Assembly: GCF_000982415.1 (NCBI RefSeq)
Contig: NZ_LANI01000004.1
Coordinates: forward strand, 1-64,000
DNA length: 64,000 nt
Reading direction: 5' to 3'
Source of the DNA: Kiloniella litopenaei
Lineage (GTDB): Bacteria > Pseudomonadota > Alphaproteobacteria > Kiloniellales > Kiloniellaceae
Shown here piece after piece: positions 6,641 through 16,237 of the stretch. A program made the translations under genes and the position numbers. The notes under the pieces are model-generated. The model worked only from the letters and a program-made list of their open reading frames with translations. It made no database searches and was not told the DNA's origin. How positions within the stretch are numbered: the stretch's first letter is position 1; each line of letters begins with the position of its first letter.

Positions 6641-7885
6641 ATGCACTCTCTTTCTCGTTCGAAAAATTTATATCTTCTGGTTCTGTCAAATTTTATGACA
6701 TCAATCGGCCAAGGGGTTGCGTTGATCGCAACGCCCTGGTTTTTGATCAATTCCAATGACGGTTCGGCCGTATTTGGTGTTGTCGCTTTTACCGTGAACC
6801 TTTTTATCTTTTGCACGGCGCCATGGTTTGGGGTTTTTGTTGATCGTTATTCGCGAAAAGGCATGATGATCACTATCCGCATTGTACTGCTTCTGTTATT
6901 GGCTGCGTTATTCGCACTGTCCTATCTTGAACAGTATCAAGCCCCTTTAATGGCAATGTATTTTGCCTTGGGGAGTTTGTTTTTTATTTTAAATCAATCT
7001 GCCCGTTCAGCCTTTATTCAAGAGGTTTTTGACGAGGGGCACTACGCCAAAGTCAATTCTATTATGGAGGTGGAGGGGCAGGCCGCGGCTGTTGTGACCG
7101 GGGCTATTGCAGCCGTCATGCTGCGTCATTGGTCACTTCAGGAAATTATTATGCTGAATCTGGGCGCTATTTTTGTGTCTCTTGCTGCGGTTTGTGTTGT
7201 TAGCTATCAACACCAGATTAGGCCTTCTGAAGACAAACCGTCATTTTTATCCGAATTTATGGTTGGGTTAAACTATTTGTGTCGGCATCCAAAATTGACA
7301 GTTTTTGTGCTTAGCAGTGCGACACCTTACAATTGTGTTCAAACTGGTAACTACTTGGTTCCTATCGTTTTGGTCGTTCTTTTGTCGGAAGGGGCGGAAA
7401 CGCTTGCGCTATATGAAATTATCTTTGGGTTGGGGGCTGTCGTTGCCGGGCTTACCTATGCCTGTCTGTTTAGCGCACGTTCTCCGACACAGGTTATTCT
7501 ATTTAACATGTGTATTTTTTCCCTGGTTCTAGTGGCACAAAGCTTTTCGCCGAACCTTTTTACGGTGATTTGGCTGGCACTGTTTCTCGGGATTGCAAAT
7601 AGCTCACTTCGAATTGCGCGTAACAATTGGCTTATGACTGTGATCGATCCTGTGGTATTTGGGCGGGTTATGACCACAATCCCCAGTTTGTTCCTGGGAA
7701 TGAAAGCGGCCTTGATCGGTGTTGTTGTTTTTGTTGTCGAGAATTGGGGACCTCACGCGGCGATTGGAACGTTGTGTGTTTTCCAGCTTCTTTCTCATCT
7801 AATTGCCTGGTACAGCTATCGTGCCGGGCTATCCTATGGGGTGCAGCAGGATGCCCTGGCACAGGATGTTCCACAAAAAGCCTAA
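6641..7885 (+). CDS. MFS transporter
   Basis: A 414-residue integral membrane protein with about 12 hydrophobic segments and the MFS loop 2-3 motif region (FVDRYSRKGMMITIRIV) after the second helix. The family resembles the EntS/MFS_3 group of drug or siderophore exporters, but no substrate can be assigned. It is transcribed divergently from the LysR gene at 5625-6530, which probably regulates it. The start ATG is preceded by an AGGAAT element. No gene follows in operon spacing; the next gene is an acetyltransferase 80 bp downstream on the same strand. Confidence 0.88.
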   Translation: MHSLSRSKNLYLLVLSNFMTSIGQGVALIATPWFLINSNDGSAVFGVVAFTVNLFIFCTAPWFGVFVDRYSRKGMMITIRIVLLLLLAALFALSYLEQYQAPLMAMYFALGSLFFILNQSARSAFIQEVFDEGHYAKVNSIMEVEGQAAAVVTGAIAAVMLRHWSLQEIIMLNLGAIFVSLAAVCVVSYQHQIRPSEDKPSFLSEFMVGLNYLCRHPKLTVFVLSSATPYNCVQTGNYLVPIVLVVLLSEGAETLALYEIIFGLGAVVAGLTYACLFSARSPTQVILFNMCIFSLVLVAQSFSPNLFTVIWLALFLGIANSSLRIARNNWLMTVIDPVVFGRVMTTIPSLFLGMKAALIGVVVFVVENWGPHAAIGTLCVFQLLSHLIAWYSYRAGLSYGVQQDALAQDVPQKA

Positions 7886-7966
7886 GAGGAATATTCTGGA
7901 GCAAGATCCAAGGGTTTGTTAAGTAAATAGCTTATTTATTCTTCTCACTGTTCACAAGTATACTTC

Positions 7967-8515
7967 ATGTCCGGCTCTATTTTTGATCTCTTGCCACTTG
8001 AAACACCAAGGTTACGTATTCGCCAGTATCGGGACAGTGATCTCGAGCCGACGAGACGGATGAGCCAGGATGCCGGGTTACGAAAATGGCTGCCGTCTGG
8101 TGTGTATAGCGATCAAGAACATGCTGACTATGTACGGGTTTCCGGAACGGCCGATGCCAAGGATTTTGTTGTCGAGGACAAGGTCACTGGCTGTGTTGTT
8201 GGGGAGATGACTTTTCATCTTTGGTTTGTCGAGAAGACCTGGGAGATCGGGTGGCTTATTCTTCCTGAGTTTCAGGGGCGAGGCTATGCCAGCGAAGCTG
8301 CCCGTGCTTTGATTAAAGTAGGGTTTGAAGAGCTTGGGCTGCATCGAATTATTGCAACCGCGCAACCGCAAAACCCGGCTTCCTGTCGTGTCATGGAAAA
8401 GATTGGTATGCGACGCGAAGGCGAGTTTCTACAATGTATTCCAAGGCCGGATGGAACGTGGTGGGATGAAGTTTTATACGCAATTCTGGCCAGCGAGTAT
8501 CAAGCTGTGGATTGA
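7967..8515 (+). CDS. GNAT N-acetyltransferase (RimJ/RimL-like)
   Basis: 182 residues with the GNAT fold: an N-terminal ETPRLRIRQYRDSDLE segment, the acetyl-CoA loop LPEFQGRGYASEAARALI (Q/RxxGxG/A) and the motif B region CRVMEKIGMRREGEF. RimJ/RimL-type enzymes acetylate N-terminal amines of ribosomal proteins or other amines; the acceptor here is unknown. It lies 80 bp after the MFS gene on the same strand. It is one of four GNAT genes in the window and they are not obviously recent duplicates. Confidence 0.85.
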   Translation: MSGSIFDLLPLETPRLRIRQYRDSDLEPTRRMSQDAGLRKWLPSGVYSDQEHADYVRVSGTADAKDFVVEDKVTGCVVGEMTFHLWFVEKTWEIGWLILPEFQGRGYASEAARALIKVGFEELGLHRIIATAQPQNPASCRVMEKIGMRREGEFLQCIPRPDGTWWDEVLYAILASEYQAVD

Positions 8516-8545
8516 AGGCGCCCTGTAAAAAGGTCCGGGAATAAG

Positions 8546-9319
8546 CTATTGCTTCTCGAGTATCTTTTTAAGGAACTTTTTGGTTCTTTCGCGTTTGGGT
8601 GCTGAAAAAAGCTCTTCAGCAGGGGCTTCTTCGACGATCTGACCATCGGCCATGAAGATGACGCGGTCTGCGACATCGCGGGCAAAGGCCATTTCATGGG
8701 TCACGATGACCATGGTTCTTTCTTCGGTTGCGAGCTCTTTCATGACGTTTAGAACTTCGCCAACCAATTCAGGGTCCAGGGCTGATGTCGGTTCGTCGAA
8801 AAGGATCACATCGGGTTCCATGGCAAGAGCACGGGCAATTGCTACTCTCTGTTGTTGCCCGCCAGACAGGGCCGAAGGATAGGCATCTTCTTTGTTGGCC
8901 AAACCAACTTTCTTAAGAAGTTTACGTGCTTTTTTTGCTGCGGAACCGGGCTCTTCGCCTTTTACAATAACCGGGCCTTCGGTAATATTTTCCAGAACCG
9001 TTCTGTGTGGAAAGAGGTTAAAGTTCTGAAAGACAAAGCCAGCGGATTTCCTTAAGGCACGGATGGCCTTTTTTTGTTTCTTCAGATCCTGTGATGCATC
9101 AACGCTTGTGCTTGAAATCCGGACGGTACCGCCGTTGGGTGTTTCCAAAAAATTGAGGCAACGTAACAGGGTTGTTTTGCCTGATCCACTGGGACCAATA
9201 ATTGCAAGTACCTCGCCTTTGTGTACATTCAGATCAATGTCAGAGAGAACGTGGTTGTTATCAAAGGACTTTTTCAAACCCTTGACGGCGATCATTGTCT
9301 CTTTGTTTGTGCTGTCCAT
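8546..9319 (-). CDS. tcyN: cystine/polar amino-acid ABC transporter, ATP-binding protein
   Basis: 257 residues of the PAAT-type ABC ATPase family that energises import of polar amino acids. Visible are Walker [10 protein letters not shown] (~42-50), the Q-loop region [11 protein letters not shown], signature [15 protein letters not shown] (~151-165) and Walker B VILFDEP (~171-177) with the D-loop after it. It is the last gene of a minus-strand operon: binding protein, then permease, then ATPase. It begins one base beyond the permease stop codon. The strong similarity of the binding protein to E. coli FliY/TcyJ suggests L-cystine as substrate; the ATPase alone would not show this. Confidence 0.88.
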   Translation of the reverse strand: MDSTNKETMIAVKGLKKSFDNNHVLSDIDLNVHKGEVLAIIGPSGSGKTTLLRCLNFLETPNGGTVRISSTSVDASQDLKKQKKAIRALRKSAGFVFQNFNLFPHRTVLENITEGPVIVKGEEPGSAAKKARKLLKKVGLANKEDAYPSALSGGQQQRVAIARALAMEPDVILFDEPTSALDPELVGEVLNVMKELATEERTMVIVTHEMAFARDVADRVIFMADGQIVEEAPAEELFSAPKRERTKKFLKKILEKQ

Positions 9320-9320
9320 C

Positions 9321-9986
9321 TTAGTTCGCCCTCAAATGACGGTTTGATCGTTGTTCCATTTTATTTTGTAGTCTGGCGATAATGATACAGAGGATCCAAT
9401 AGATCGCAGCTGCGCTAAGATACATGGCAAACACTTCGTAAGTTCTGGCTGAAATGAGCTGTGCCTGTCGAAACAATTCGGGTACCTGAATTGTTGCTGC
9501 AATCGCTGTATCTTTTATGAGGCTGAGGAATGTGTTGCCCAGGGCTGGTAAGGCGACGCGGATTGCCTGTGGCAAGATGGACCGCCGCATTGCCTGCGCC
9601 GGGGTCATCCCAATGGAATAGGCTGCTTCCCAGTGGCTTTTATCAACGGACTGGATTGCCCCGCGTAAAATTTCCCCTGTGTAGCCACCAACGTTCAGGC
9701 TAAGGCCCAGAAGGGCGGCTGGAATAGGGTCCAGTCTAATACCAAATTCGGGCAGTCCGTAGTAAATCAGGAAAAGTTGGACGATGAGCGGTGTCCCCCG
9801 GATGAAGGAAACGAAGAACATAGCTGGCCAACGAATTAACCTGGTGGGGGAGAGGTGCATAAATGCAATAAGGAAGCCCAGACTTAACCCGAGGATCATT
9901 GATCCAAGGCTAAGGCCAACGGTAAAGCCAGTTCCCGTCATCAAGAAGGGAGCTGATTTCAGGATAAGGTCGATTATTGCATCCAT
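9321..9986 (-). CDS. tcyL: cystine/polar amino-acid ABC transporter, permease
   Basis: 221 residues, about five transmembrane helices, of the HisM/GlnP-type permease family. The cytoplasmic EAA loop that docks on the ATPase is present ([20 protein letters not shown], then ILPQAIR). Only one permease gene is present, so it would act as a homodimer, as in TcyL-type systems. It is the middle gene of the operon, 69 bp downstream of the binding-protein gene and touching the ATPase gene. Confidence 0.9.
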   Translation of the reverse strand: MDAIIDLILKSAPFLMTGTGFTVGLSLGSMILGLSLGFLIAFMHLSPTRLIRWPAMFFVSFIRGTPLIVQLFLIYYGLPEFGIRLDPIPAALLGLSLNVGGYTGEILRGAIQSVDKSHWEAAYSIGMTPAQAMRRSILPQAIRVALPALGNTFLSLIKDTAIAATIQVPELFRQAQLISARTYEVFAMYLSAAAIYWILCIIIARLQNKMEQRSNRHLRAN

Positions 9987-10055
9987 GAATTTACCATTTT
10001 ATTGATTTGGCCGGGTGTCAGCAGCCTTGGGTTAAGTCTGGGCCAGTTTCACAGT

Positions 10056-10862
10056 TTATTTTGTCGCGTCCAATTTAAACCATTTCTGGGAAATCTTTGC
10101 GAGTGTACCATCGGCACGCAATTCATCTAAAGCTTTATTCAAAGCATCAAGAAGGTCGGCGTTATTTTTGCGAAGTGCAATACCCATGCGTTGTTTGTCA
10201 AATGGCTCGCCCGCGGCAACAATACGACCACCAGAGTTTTCGAGAAGATAAGTCGCGGCCAAACGATCGTTTAGGAAGGCATCGAGGCGACCAACCAGAA
10301 GATCCTGTAGCTTTGTTGCGTTGTCGTCATAGGTTGAAACATTTGCTTCGGGTACATTCTTGTTTAGCCACTCTTCGTAGTTGCTGCCCAGACCAACACC
10401 AACAGTCTTACCGGAAAGATCTGCGGGGGTATTGAAATCTGACTGTTTGTCTTCGCGGGTAATGACCTGAATACCAGATACGGTATAGGGTTGTGTGAAG
10501 TCATATTTCTTTTGGCGTTCTTCGGTAATTGTTACCTGATTGGTAACGATATCAAAACGCTTCGTTTCCAAACCGGCAAGCATGCCATCCCATTTTGTCG
10601 GGACAAACTCTGCGTTTACGCCAATACGTTCTGCCACAGCTTTTGCCACATCAACTTCAAAGCCGACAAGTTCACCGTTTTCATCTTGGTAGTTGAAGGG
10701 GGGGTAGGTTGCTTCCAGGCCGATCAGGATTGTGCCACGATCTTTGATTGTGGATAGCAGCTTTTCGTCACTTTCAGCATTGGCAGCAGAAAAGGAGAGG
10801 CCAAATGCGGTTGCTGCAAAGGTTGCTGCAGAAAGAATTTTTTTTATGTTTATGTAGCTCAT
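10056..10862 (-). CDS. tcyJ: cystine-binding periplasmic protein
   Basis: A class-3 extracellular solute-binding protein of 268 residues from the ATG at 10862; a longer form from 10916 would add 18 residues before a good signal peptide. The signal peptide ends ...SFSAANA. Mature motifs closely follow E. coli FliY/TcyJ: GLEATYPPFNYQ, GFEVDVAKAVA, PTKWDGMLAGL, QVTITEERQKKYDF, GVGLGSNYEEWL and a WFK end, so cystine is the best guess. It is the first gene of the importer operon. The promoter should lie in 10863-11203, shared with the divergent threonine synthase gene. Confidence 0.9.
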   Translation of the reverse strand: MSYINIKKILSAATFAATAFGLSFSAANAESDEKLLSTIKDRGTILIGLEATYPPFNYQDENGELVGFEVDVAKAVAERIGVNAEFVPTKWDGMLAGLETKRFDIVTNQVTITEERQKKYDFTQPYTVSGIQVITREDKQSDFNTPADLSGKTVGVGLGSNYEEWLNKNVPEANVSTYDDNATKLQDLLVGRLDAFLNDRLAATYLLENSGGRIVAAGEPFDKQRMGIALRKNNADLLDALNKALDELRADGTLAKISQKWFKLDATK

Positions 10863-11203
10863 GATGATTCGCTTGTTCTTGAATAAAAAGGTTCGTTTGG
10901 CGTTGATATGAACCATGCAAATAGGTGTTTCAAGCTATTTAACACTTCAAAATGTGAATAGCTGGTATTCACAATGTTTTGGTGTATTAATTTTCTTAAT
11001 TATTTGTCACAAAAGAAGAAATTTTTGAAACTTCTTTAGATGTGCTTTTTGAATGGTGATCAGAAAAGACAAATCTAGGAAAGCTGTCCCTAAAATGTGT
11101 AAGAAATTTTCTTTGTCTCTATTGGGGCGATCAATCATAGTCTTGATATGGATTAGTAGATACCCTTTGTGATTTCAGCTTCCTGACTTCATTCCCTTAG
11201 TTT
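10863..11203. other. divergent intergenic region between tcyJ and thrC
   Basis: About 340 bp, AT-rich, with no plausible gene on either strand. It must contain the promoters of the cystine importer (minus) and threonine synthase (plus). I see no clear operator, riboswitch or T-box-like structure. The thrC-proximal end contains a 13-bp tandem repeat, listed separately. Confidence 0.5.
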
Positions 11204-11229
11204 GTACCCTTAATTCGTACCCTTAATTC
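11204..11229 (+). repeat. 13-bp perfect tandem repeat before thrC
   Basis: GTACCCTTAATTC occurs twice back to back (11204-11216 and 11217-11229), followed by ATAC and the Shine-Dalgarno AGGAGA at 11235-11240. It lies in the presumed 5' untranslated leader of threonine synthase and may simply be a replication-slippage duplication. Confidence 0.8.
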
Positions 11230-11246
11230 ATACTAGGAGAAATTTG

Positions 11247-12494
11247 ATGCCGTCCAAGCCTTCTTATGATCCCGCTATTGCGGGTGAGTTTCCAACTTTT
11301 GTGACACATCTTGAGTGCTCTTATACAGGTGAAAGGTTTGAATCAGGTCAGTTACACGGGCTTTCCCCGGCAGGAAAACCCATTCTGGTTCGTTATGATT
11401 TAGAAGCCTTGAGCCAAGCTGTTTCCAAGGATGAGTTAGCCGCAAGGCCCGGAGGGTTTTGGCGTTATCGGGAATTCTTGCCTGTGCGAGAGGCCAAAAA
11501 CGTAGTTAGTCTGGGCGAAGTTATAACACCCTTGCTTTCTTTACCTACTCTGGCAGGGAAGGGTGGGGAACTGATTGTTAAGGATGAAGGACGGCTTCCC
11601 ACTGGTTCTTTCAAGGCGCGTGGATTGGCGCTGGCGGTGTCTATGGCAAAGGAACTCGGGGTTCGACGTCTTGCCATGCCAACAAATGGGAATGCTGGCG
11701 CAGCCATGGCGGCCTATGCGACACGAGCAGGTATGGAAACGACGATTTTTTGCCCGGACGATACCCCGGAAGTGAATGTATCCGAGATCGAGTACCAAGG
11801 CGGAAAGGTCTATCGTGTCAACGGATTGATTAATGACTGTGGAAAAATTGTTGGTGAAGGCAAAGAACTCACGGGGTGGTTTGACTGTTCAACCCTGAAA
11901 GAGCCTTATCGTATTGAAGGCAAAAAGACGATGGGGCTGGAGCTCGCCGAGCAACTGGGATGGGATGTGCCAGATGTTATTTTTTATCCCACGGGTGGCG
12001 GGACTGGTCTTATTGGTATGTGGAAAGCCTTTGATGAGTTAGAGGCTATTGGTTGGATTGGATCCAAGCGGCCCAAGATGGTCGCTGTACAATCCACAGG
12101 ATGCGCGCCGATTGTCAAAGCCTATGACGATGGAGAGGAGCATGCACCCCTGTGGGAAAATGCCTATACTCATGCATCAGGCATACGTGTGCCCGTTGCT
12201 GTGGGCGATTTTCTAATCTTAAGAGCAGTACGTGAAAGCGGTGGTTTTGCCATTGCGGTGACAGATGAAGCGATTGCTCTATCCCAGGCAGAGGTTGCGC
12301 AAAAAGAAGGTGTTTTACTTTGTCCTGAAGGGGCAGCAACCTATGCGGCCTATAAACAATCGTTGCAGGATGGTCGTATCAAGGAAAGTGATCGGGCGGT
12401 TCTCTATAACTGTGCAACTGGTTTAAAATATCCCATGCCGACGATTTCCCGTACTTTAGATAAAAACCAGCCCATTGATTTTTCTGCAATATAA
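11247..12494 (+). CDS. thrC: threonine synthase
   Basis: A PLP-dependent fold-type II enzyme that converts O-phosphohomoserine to threonine. The 415-residue protein starts at ATG 11247, six bases after the Shine-Dalgarno AGGAGA; the TTG three bases upstream is unlikely. Visible features are the PLP lysine Lys123 in PTGSFKARG, the phosphate-binding loop PTGGGTGLIGMWKA and PTNGNAGAAMA. The N-terminal segment HLECSYTGERF matches archaeal/plant-like (class 2) threonine synthases rather than the longer E. coli-type enzyme. It is monocistronic. Members of this group can be confused with cysteate synthase or related PLP lyases, but overall similarity favours threonine synthase. Confidence 0.88.
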   Translation: MPSKPSYDPAIAGEFPTFVTHLECSYTGERFESGQLHGLSPAGKPILVRYDLEALSQAVSKDELAARPGGFWRYREFLPVREAKNVVSLGEVITPLLSLPTLAGKGGELIVKDEGRLPTGSFKARGLALAVSMAKELGVRRLAMPTNGNAGAAMAAYATRAGMETTIFCPDDTPEVNVSEIEYQGGKVYRVNGLINDCGKIVGEGKELTGWFDCSTLKEPYRIEGKKTMGLELAEQLGWDVPDVIFYPTGGGTGLIGMWKAFDELEAIGWIGSKRPKMVAVQSTGCAPIVKAYDDGEEHAPLWENAYTHASGIRVPVAVGDFLILRAVRESGGFAIAVTDEAIALSQAEVAQKEGVLLCPEGAATYAAYKQSLQDGRIKESDRAVLYNCATGLKYPMPTISRTLDKNQPIDFSAI

Positions 12495-12588
12495 TACTTT
12501 TTTTCGGTGCCAATGCTAATGCTGTTTTATTGGACACGGATTTGATGTCTTTGAGATCTTAATAGGGAAATACAAAGAATTGTGATTA

Positions 12589-12993
12589 TTATGATGCGAT
12601 GATTATTTCGCCATCTTCCTTTGTGAAGGTTGCGCCAGAAGGAACGTTTATCAGTGAAAATACTGTTTCTGACGGCCTACATAATAGAGTGCCCTTATCT
12701 GTGCAGACTATAGGGCGATTTACGAGGATGGGGTACTCTAGCATTGCTTCGAAGATGCTGGTTTCTGAAACGGTCGTGTCCAGTAATCCCAGCTCTTTGG
12801 CAGGAGATTTTGTCGTTCGCAATGCTTGTCGTGGTGTTAGGCTGGATTTGTTCAACAAATCATTTAGTTGTTCACGCTGCCAACCTGTTTTTAGGTATTC
12901 AACAATTTTCGGTTCGCCATAAAACTGTCTTATAATATTCAGAACATTCCGTGATGTTCCGCATTCTGGGTTATGATGAATTGTGATTGTCAT
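12589..12993 (-). CDS. arsC: arsenate reductase (glutaredoxin-coupled)
   Basis: Reduces arsenate to arsenite with glutathione/glutaredoxin so that arsenite can be exported. At 134 residues it is slightly shorter than plasmid R773 ArsC. The catalytic Cys11 lies in HHNPECGTSRN. Arginines corresponding to the arsenate-binding set are visible in LTPRQALR, LVNRPIV and LLCRPSE. It is the last gene of the arsR-acr3-arsC operon, 66 bp after acr3. The context of ArsR and Acr3 removes doubt from the related Spx/YffB-like families. Confidence 0.92.
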   Translation of the reverse strand: MTITIHHNPECGTSRNVLNIIRQFYGEPKIVEYLKTGWQREQLNDLLNKSSLTPRQALRTTKSPAKELGLLDTTVSETSIFEAMLEYPILVNRPIVCTDKGTLLCRPSETVFSLINVPSGATFTKEDGEIIIAS

Positions 12994-13059
12994 TGCTTTG
13001 ATCTTTGAAATTTGTGTGCCACACCAACCGACTTCAGAACTGTTTATTTTCAGAACTGT

Positions 13060-14106
13060 TTATTTTCTGGGGAAATAGATTTGGGTTCTATTCGCAAGGG
13101 CAACCAACGATAACATAACGGGGACTTCGACCAGCACACCGACAACCGTGGTCAGGGCTGCGCCTGAATTCAATCCGAATAAACCTATCGCAACAGCAAC
13201 AGCCAGTTCAAAAAAGTTTGATGTTCCGATAAGTGCGCAAGGGGCTGCGATCCGGAAGGGTACTCTCATAAACCAGGCGGCAAAATAGGCGACTGCGAAA
13301 ATACCATACGACTGAACGAGTAGTGGGATGGCTATGATAATTATAAGTGTCGGGTTTGCGAGTATTACATTACCCTGAAAGCCAAAGAGAAGAACGACGG
13401 TTGCCAAAAGACCTAATATTGAAAAGGGCTTTAGAGCTGCGGTGAAATTTGAAATCGCTTTGTTTGTTCTATTTGTGCTGAGGATGATTTTACGGGTTAC
13501 CACTCCGGCCAGTAATGGGACAATAACATATAAAACAACACTAAGAACCAGGGTACCCCATGGTACAGGAATATCTGTAACGCCTAAAAGAACGGCGACA
13601 ATGGGGGCGTAAGCAAAGATCATAACCAGATCATTTATACTGACCTGTACTAATGTATAGTTTGCGTCACCTCGGGTTAGTTGAGACCAAACAAATACCA
13701 TTGCTGTACATGGTGCTGCACCCAGCAATATTAACCCTGCAATATATGAATCAGCATCTGGGGCTGTTATTAAGTCTATAAACAAGAACTTAAAAAAGAA
13801 AACGCCAAGAGCTGCCATTGTAAATGGTTTTATAAGCCAGTTTATGACCAGCGTTATAAAGAGACCTTTGGGTTGCTCTGCCACGTGGCGGATACTACCA
13901 AAGTCAACCGATACCATCATTGGATAGACCATGGCCCATATGAGCACGGCTATGACGAAGTTGACATGTGCATATTCGAAAGAGGTAAGGAGGCTAAAGA
14001 TATCGGGCCAAATTTGTCCTAATACAATGCCTAGAACTATTGATAATGTTACCCATAGTGAAAGCCATTTTTCAAAAATTCCAATACCGTTGTTCTCTGT
14101 CGACAT
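13060..14106 (-). CDS. acr3: arsenite efflux transporter, ACR3 family
   Basis: A 348-residue inner-membrane protein with about ten transmembrane helices that extrudes arsenite using the proton gradient. The family-conserved cysteine is Cys133 in [15 protein letters not shown], followed by the conserved [20 protein letters not shown] segment. It is the middle gene of the ars operon, 47 bp downstream of arsR. No ArsA ATPase gene is nearby, so efflux would be carrier-only. Confidence 0.94.
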   Translation of the reverse strand: MSTENNGIGIFEKWLSLWVTLSIVLGIVLGQIWPDIFSLLTSFEYAHVNFVIAVLIWAMVYPMMVSVDFGSIRHVAEQPKGLFITLVINWLIKPFTMAALGVFFFKFLFIDLITAPDADSYIAGLILLGAAPCTAMVFVWSQLTRGDANYTLVQVSINDLVMIFAYAPIVAVLLGVTDIPVPWGTLVLSVVLYVIVPLLAGVVTRKIILSTNRTNKAISNFTAALKPFSILGLLATVVLLFGFQGNVILANPTLIIIIAIPLLVQSYGIFAVAYFAAWFMRVPFRIAAPCALIGTSNFFELAVAVAIGLFGLNSGAALTTVVGVLVEVPVMLSLVALANRTQIYFPRK

Positions 14107-14153
14107 TTCAGATCTACTTTTTGTACTTATAGGATAGGGGTGAGGTTTTGCCG

Positions 14154-14501
14154 TTATTGTTGAGCATTGTCAGGGGTGCAGGCAATTTTATCGATAATAG
14201 GCTGGCAAAGTTCTGGGTTCCCGCCGCAACAATCTTCCATCAAGAAAGTCAGAAGGTTCTTCATTGCTTCAAAATCGACAAAGTACCGTATTGTCCGCCC
14301 TTGTCGTTCTTTGCGTAGCAGGTGTGAGTTTACCAGGATCAATAAATTTGTTGATGCTGTATTCGGCCGGATATTAAGGGTTTCGCTAATTTCGCCCGCC
14401 AATAGACCGTTATCCCCCGACTTTATGAGTAAGCGGACTATTTCCAACCTTGTAGGTTGGCTAAGGGCTGAGAAAATTGATAGTGCTTTATATATTTCCA
14501 T
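14154..14501 (-). CDS. arsR: arsenical resistance repressor, ArsR/SmtB family
   Basis: 115 residues with a winged helix-turn-helix ([32 protein letters not shown]). Arsenite would release it from the operator. Unlike R773 ArsR, the DNA-binding helix has no CxC motif. Cysteines are instead near the C-terminus: Cys91-Cys92, Cys99 and Cys108, in [11 protein letters not shown] and IACTP. This fits the ArsR subtype that binds As(III) with C-terminal cysteines. The start codon overlaps a perfect 10-bp inverted repeat (14492-14523), a likely autoregulatory operator. Confidence 0.92.
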   Translation of the reverse strand: MEIYKALSIFSALSQPTRLEIVRLLIKSGDNGLLAGEISETLNIRPNTASTNLLILVNSHLLRKERQGRTIRYFVDFEAMKNLLTFLMEDCCGGNPELCQPIIDKIACTPDNAQQ

Positions 14502-14523
14502 ATTTCATGAATAATGGAAATAT
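14492..14523. promoter_or_regulatory. candidate ArsR operator
   Basis: ATATTTCCAT (14492-14501) and ATGGAAATAT (14514-14523) form a perfect inverted repeat with 10-bp arms and a 12-bp spacer. It overlaps the arsR start codon (complement of 14499-14501). Size and position fit ArsR/SmtB operators, which are imperfect 12-2-12-type dyads over their own promoters. Confidence 0.7.
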
Positions 14524-14648
14524 TAGAGTGTGACAAGTGTTTATTATTAGGATTTAGATTTTAAAAGCCTGACGCGGGATGATTTTGTGGCGTTCATGCC
14601 ACGATCATTTTGTCTGTTAAAGTTGAAGTTATCTGTTCTATTCAATTA

Positions 14649-15080
14649 TCATGCGTTGATGTTATCGGAAGATACAAAGGAATAAAGGTTAACATCCTGT
14701 CTTAATTGCCACCCTTTTGATTGCCAGAAGTAATTCGCGATACCGTTATCTTTGAAGACAAAAATATGGGTTTTTTCGATGCCAATCCTCGCGAGATTGC
14801 AAACGCATTCCCTGAAAAGCTTCTCGCCAAGTCCAAGTTTTCTGTATTCAGGTTTTACGATTAGATGTTGTAGGTAGCCCCTGCGCCCGTCATGGCCACA
14901 CATGACACAGGCAATAATATTGTTCTTGTCTTCAACTACGAAATTGAGGTTGGGATTCCGTTCCAAATAAAGCTGTGTTGCTGCATAGGAATCTGCGTCG
15001 CGTAAGGTTACTCCGGGTGTTTCCTTAAATAACGTTATCAGTTCTGGATGGTCGGATGGTAGCATCTGGCGTAGTTGCAT
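14649..15080 (-). CDS. GNAT N-acetyltransferase
   Basis: 143 residues with the GNAT core: an N-terminal MLPSDHPELITLFKETPGV segment, beta strands LNFVVEDKNNIIACVMCGHD and the acetyl-CoA loop KPEYRKLGLGEKLFRECV. It ends with FWQSKGWQLRQDVNLYSF, usual for small single-domain amine acetyltransferases. It stands alone, and the substrate is unknown. A cysteine/glycine-rich ..CGHDGRRGY.. turn resembles ribosomal or diamine acetyltransferases of the same group. Confidence 0.82.
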   Translation of the reverse strand: MQLRQMLPSDHPELITLFKETPGVTLRDADSYAATQLYLERNPNLNFVVEDKNNIIACVMCGHDGRRGYLQHLIVKPEYRKLGLGEKLFRECVCNLARIGIEKTHIFVFKDNGIANYFWQSKGWQLRQDVNLYSFVSSDNINA

Positions 15081-15206
15081 TAAAAATTATCTTTGTCGAT
15101 GGTTCGTAAAATATTTCAAAGCTTTGCATCTTGTTAACAATATTAGAATAAACAGTTTCTGTCGTTTTTCCTATCTTTAGTTGGTTGAGTATGTAAGGGG
15201 GGTAGA

Positions 15207-15590
15207 TTGGGGAAAATCTCACGTTTAGCAGTTATGCTTTTTATCATCGCGTTTCTTTGGGGGTGCAAGGAAAGTAGCGACACTTTTGAAATGAAGATGA
15301 TAAGTTTGAGTAAGACAAACATTGGGGTGAAAAACCTGGATACACGAAAACTTGAGGGGTGTGTTGTTCTATTGAATGGGGCGAATGGATTTTGGCACGA
15401 ACCCGAAAGATCAGAATTCAACAAAGGGGAAAGCCGCACCTTTTCACTGTCGCGATTTTACAGCGTAGGCAAACGTCAATTCGACTATAGAGTTGATAGG
15501 ATTTCGCGGGTTTCCGTTAATTGTAAAAAACCACTTGGGTCTGCATTACTGTTTGAGAGCAACCAGAGCTTCAATGGTTTCCTCAGGTAG
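15207..15590 (+). CDS. small putative lipoprotein
   Basis: A 127-residue protein that begins with a basic, hydrophobic segment and a lipobox-like LWGC at residues ~17-20, so it is probably lipidated and membrane-anchored in the periplasm. The remainder is basic and beta-rich without a recognised domain. The start is a TTG at 15207, placed about five bases after the strong Shine-Dalgarno AAGGGGGG; an ATG at 15234 would remove most of the signal. It stands alone between two GNAT genes. No function can be assigned. Confidence 0.6.
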   Translation: MGKISRLAVMLFIIAFLWGCKESSDTFEMKMISLSKTNIGVKNLDTRKLEGCVVLLNGANGFWHEPERSEFNKGESRTFSLSRFYSVGKRQFDYRVDRISRVSVNCKKPLGSALLFESNQSFNGFLR

Positions 15591-15673
15591 TTTGTGCTTT
15601 TCAGATACACTTCACTAAACCGTGACAAGAGAACTCTTTTTGTAACTTGATCCCTTGAAAATCAAGTGCTTGA

Positions 15674-16237
15674 ATGTGTGCTCTTATAACTAGAGCAGCT
15701 TTGAGCCCTATGCATTCAAAAATTGATAAAAATCCAAACGATAAACAAGGCACTGGCGTTAGAGCTGAGGAACAAATTAGTTTCGTGCAATTGCGTGATG
15801 TGTCAGAGGATGAGATTATGTCTCATATGTCTGATCCGCGTGTAGCAGAGCATATGCCATTGCTCACATTCAAGTGGGATAAAGATGCCCTTGTTAAGTT
15901 TATTGCTGCCAAAGAGGAATGCTGGCGTCGGGATGGGCTGGGACATTGGGCGATATTGTACCAAGGAACCTATGTCGGATGGGGTGGTTTCCAGAAAGAA
16001 GGCAGCGAATGGGACTTTGGACTGGTCTTGAAGCCTGAATGCTTTGGTCTGGGACAAAAAATAACCAAGAAAGCGCTGGTCTTTGCCAAAGCTGACAGTC
16101 GTATCCCTTTTATAACGTTCTTGCTCCCTTTATCCCGGACAAAAACCGCAGCGCTGAAAAGACTTGGCGCTAAATTTATTGAAGAGATAGAACTGGAAGG
16201 TGCTGTTTTCAAAAAATACAAACTTGATACAGCCTAA
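15674..16237 (+). CDS. GNAT-like acetyltransferase
   Basis: 187 residues, with a weak GNAT pattern: HWAILYQGTYVGWGGFQKEG, EWDFGLVLKPECFGLGQKIT (acetyl-CoA loop region) and AALKRLGAKFIEEIELEG. The first ATG at 15674 gives a Ser/Lys-rich lead of ~35 residues. An ATG at 15710 is an alternative start and neither has a strong Shine-Dalgarno. The loop reads GLGQKI rather than the canonical Q/RxxGxG/A, so catalytic competence is uncertain. The substrate is unknown. Confidence 0.7.
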   Translation: MCALITRAALSPMHSKIDKNPNDKQGTGVRAEEQISFVQLRDVSEDEIMSHMSDPRVAEHMPLLTFKWDKDALVKFIAAKEECWRRDGLGHWAILYQGTYVGWGGFQKEGSEWDFGLVLKPECFGLGQKITKKALVFAKADSRIPFITFLLPLSRTKTAALKRLGAKFIEEIELEGAVFKKYKLDTA

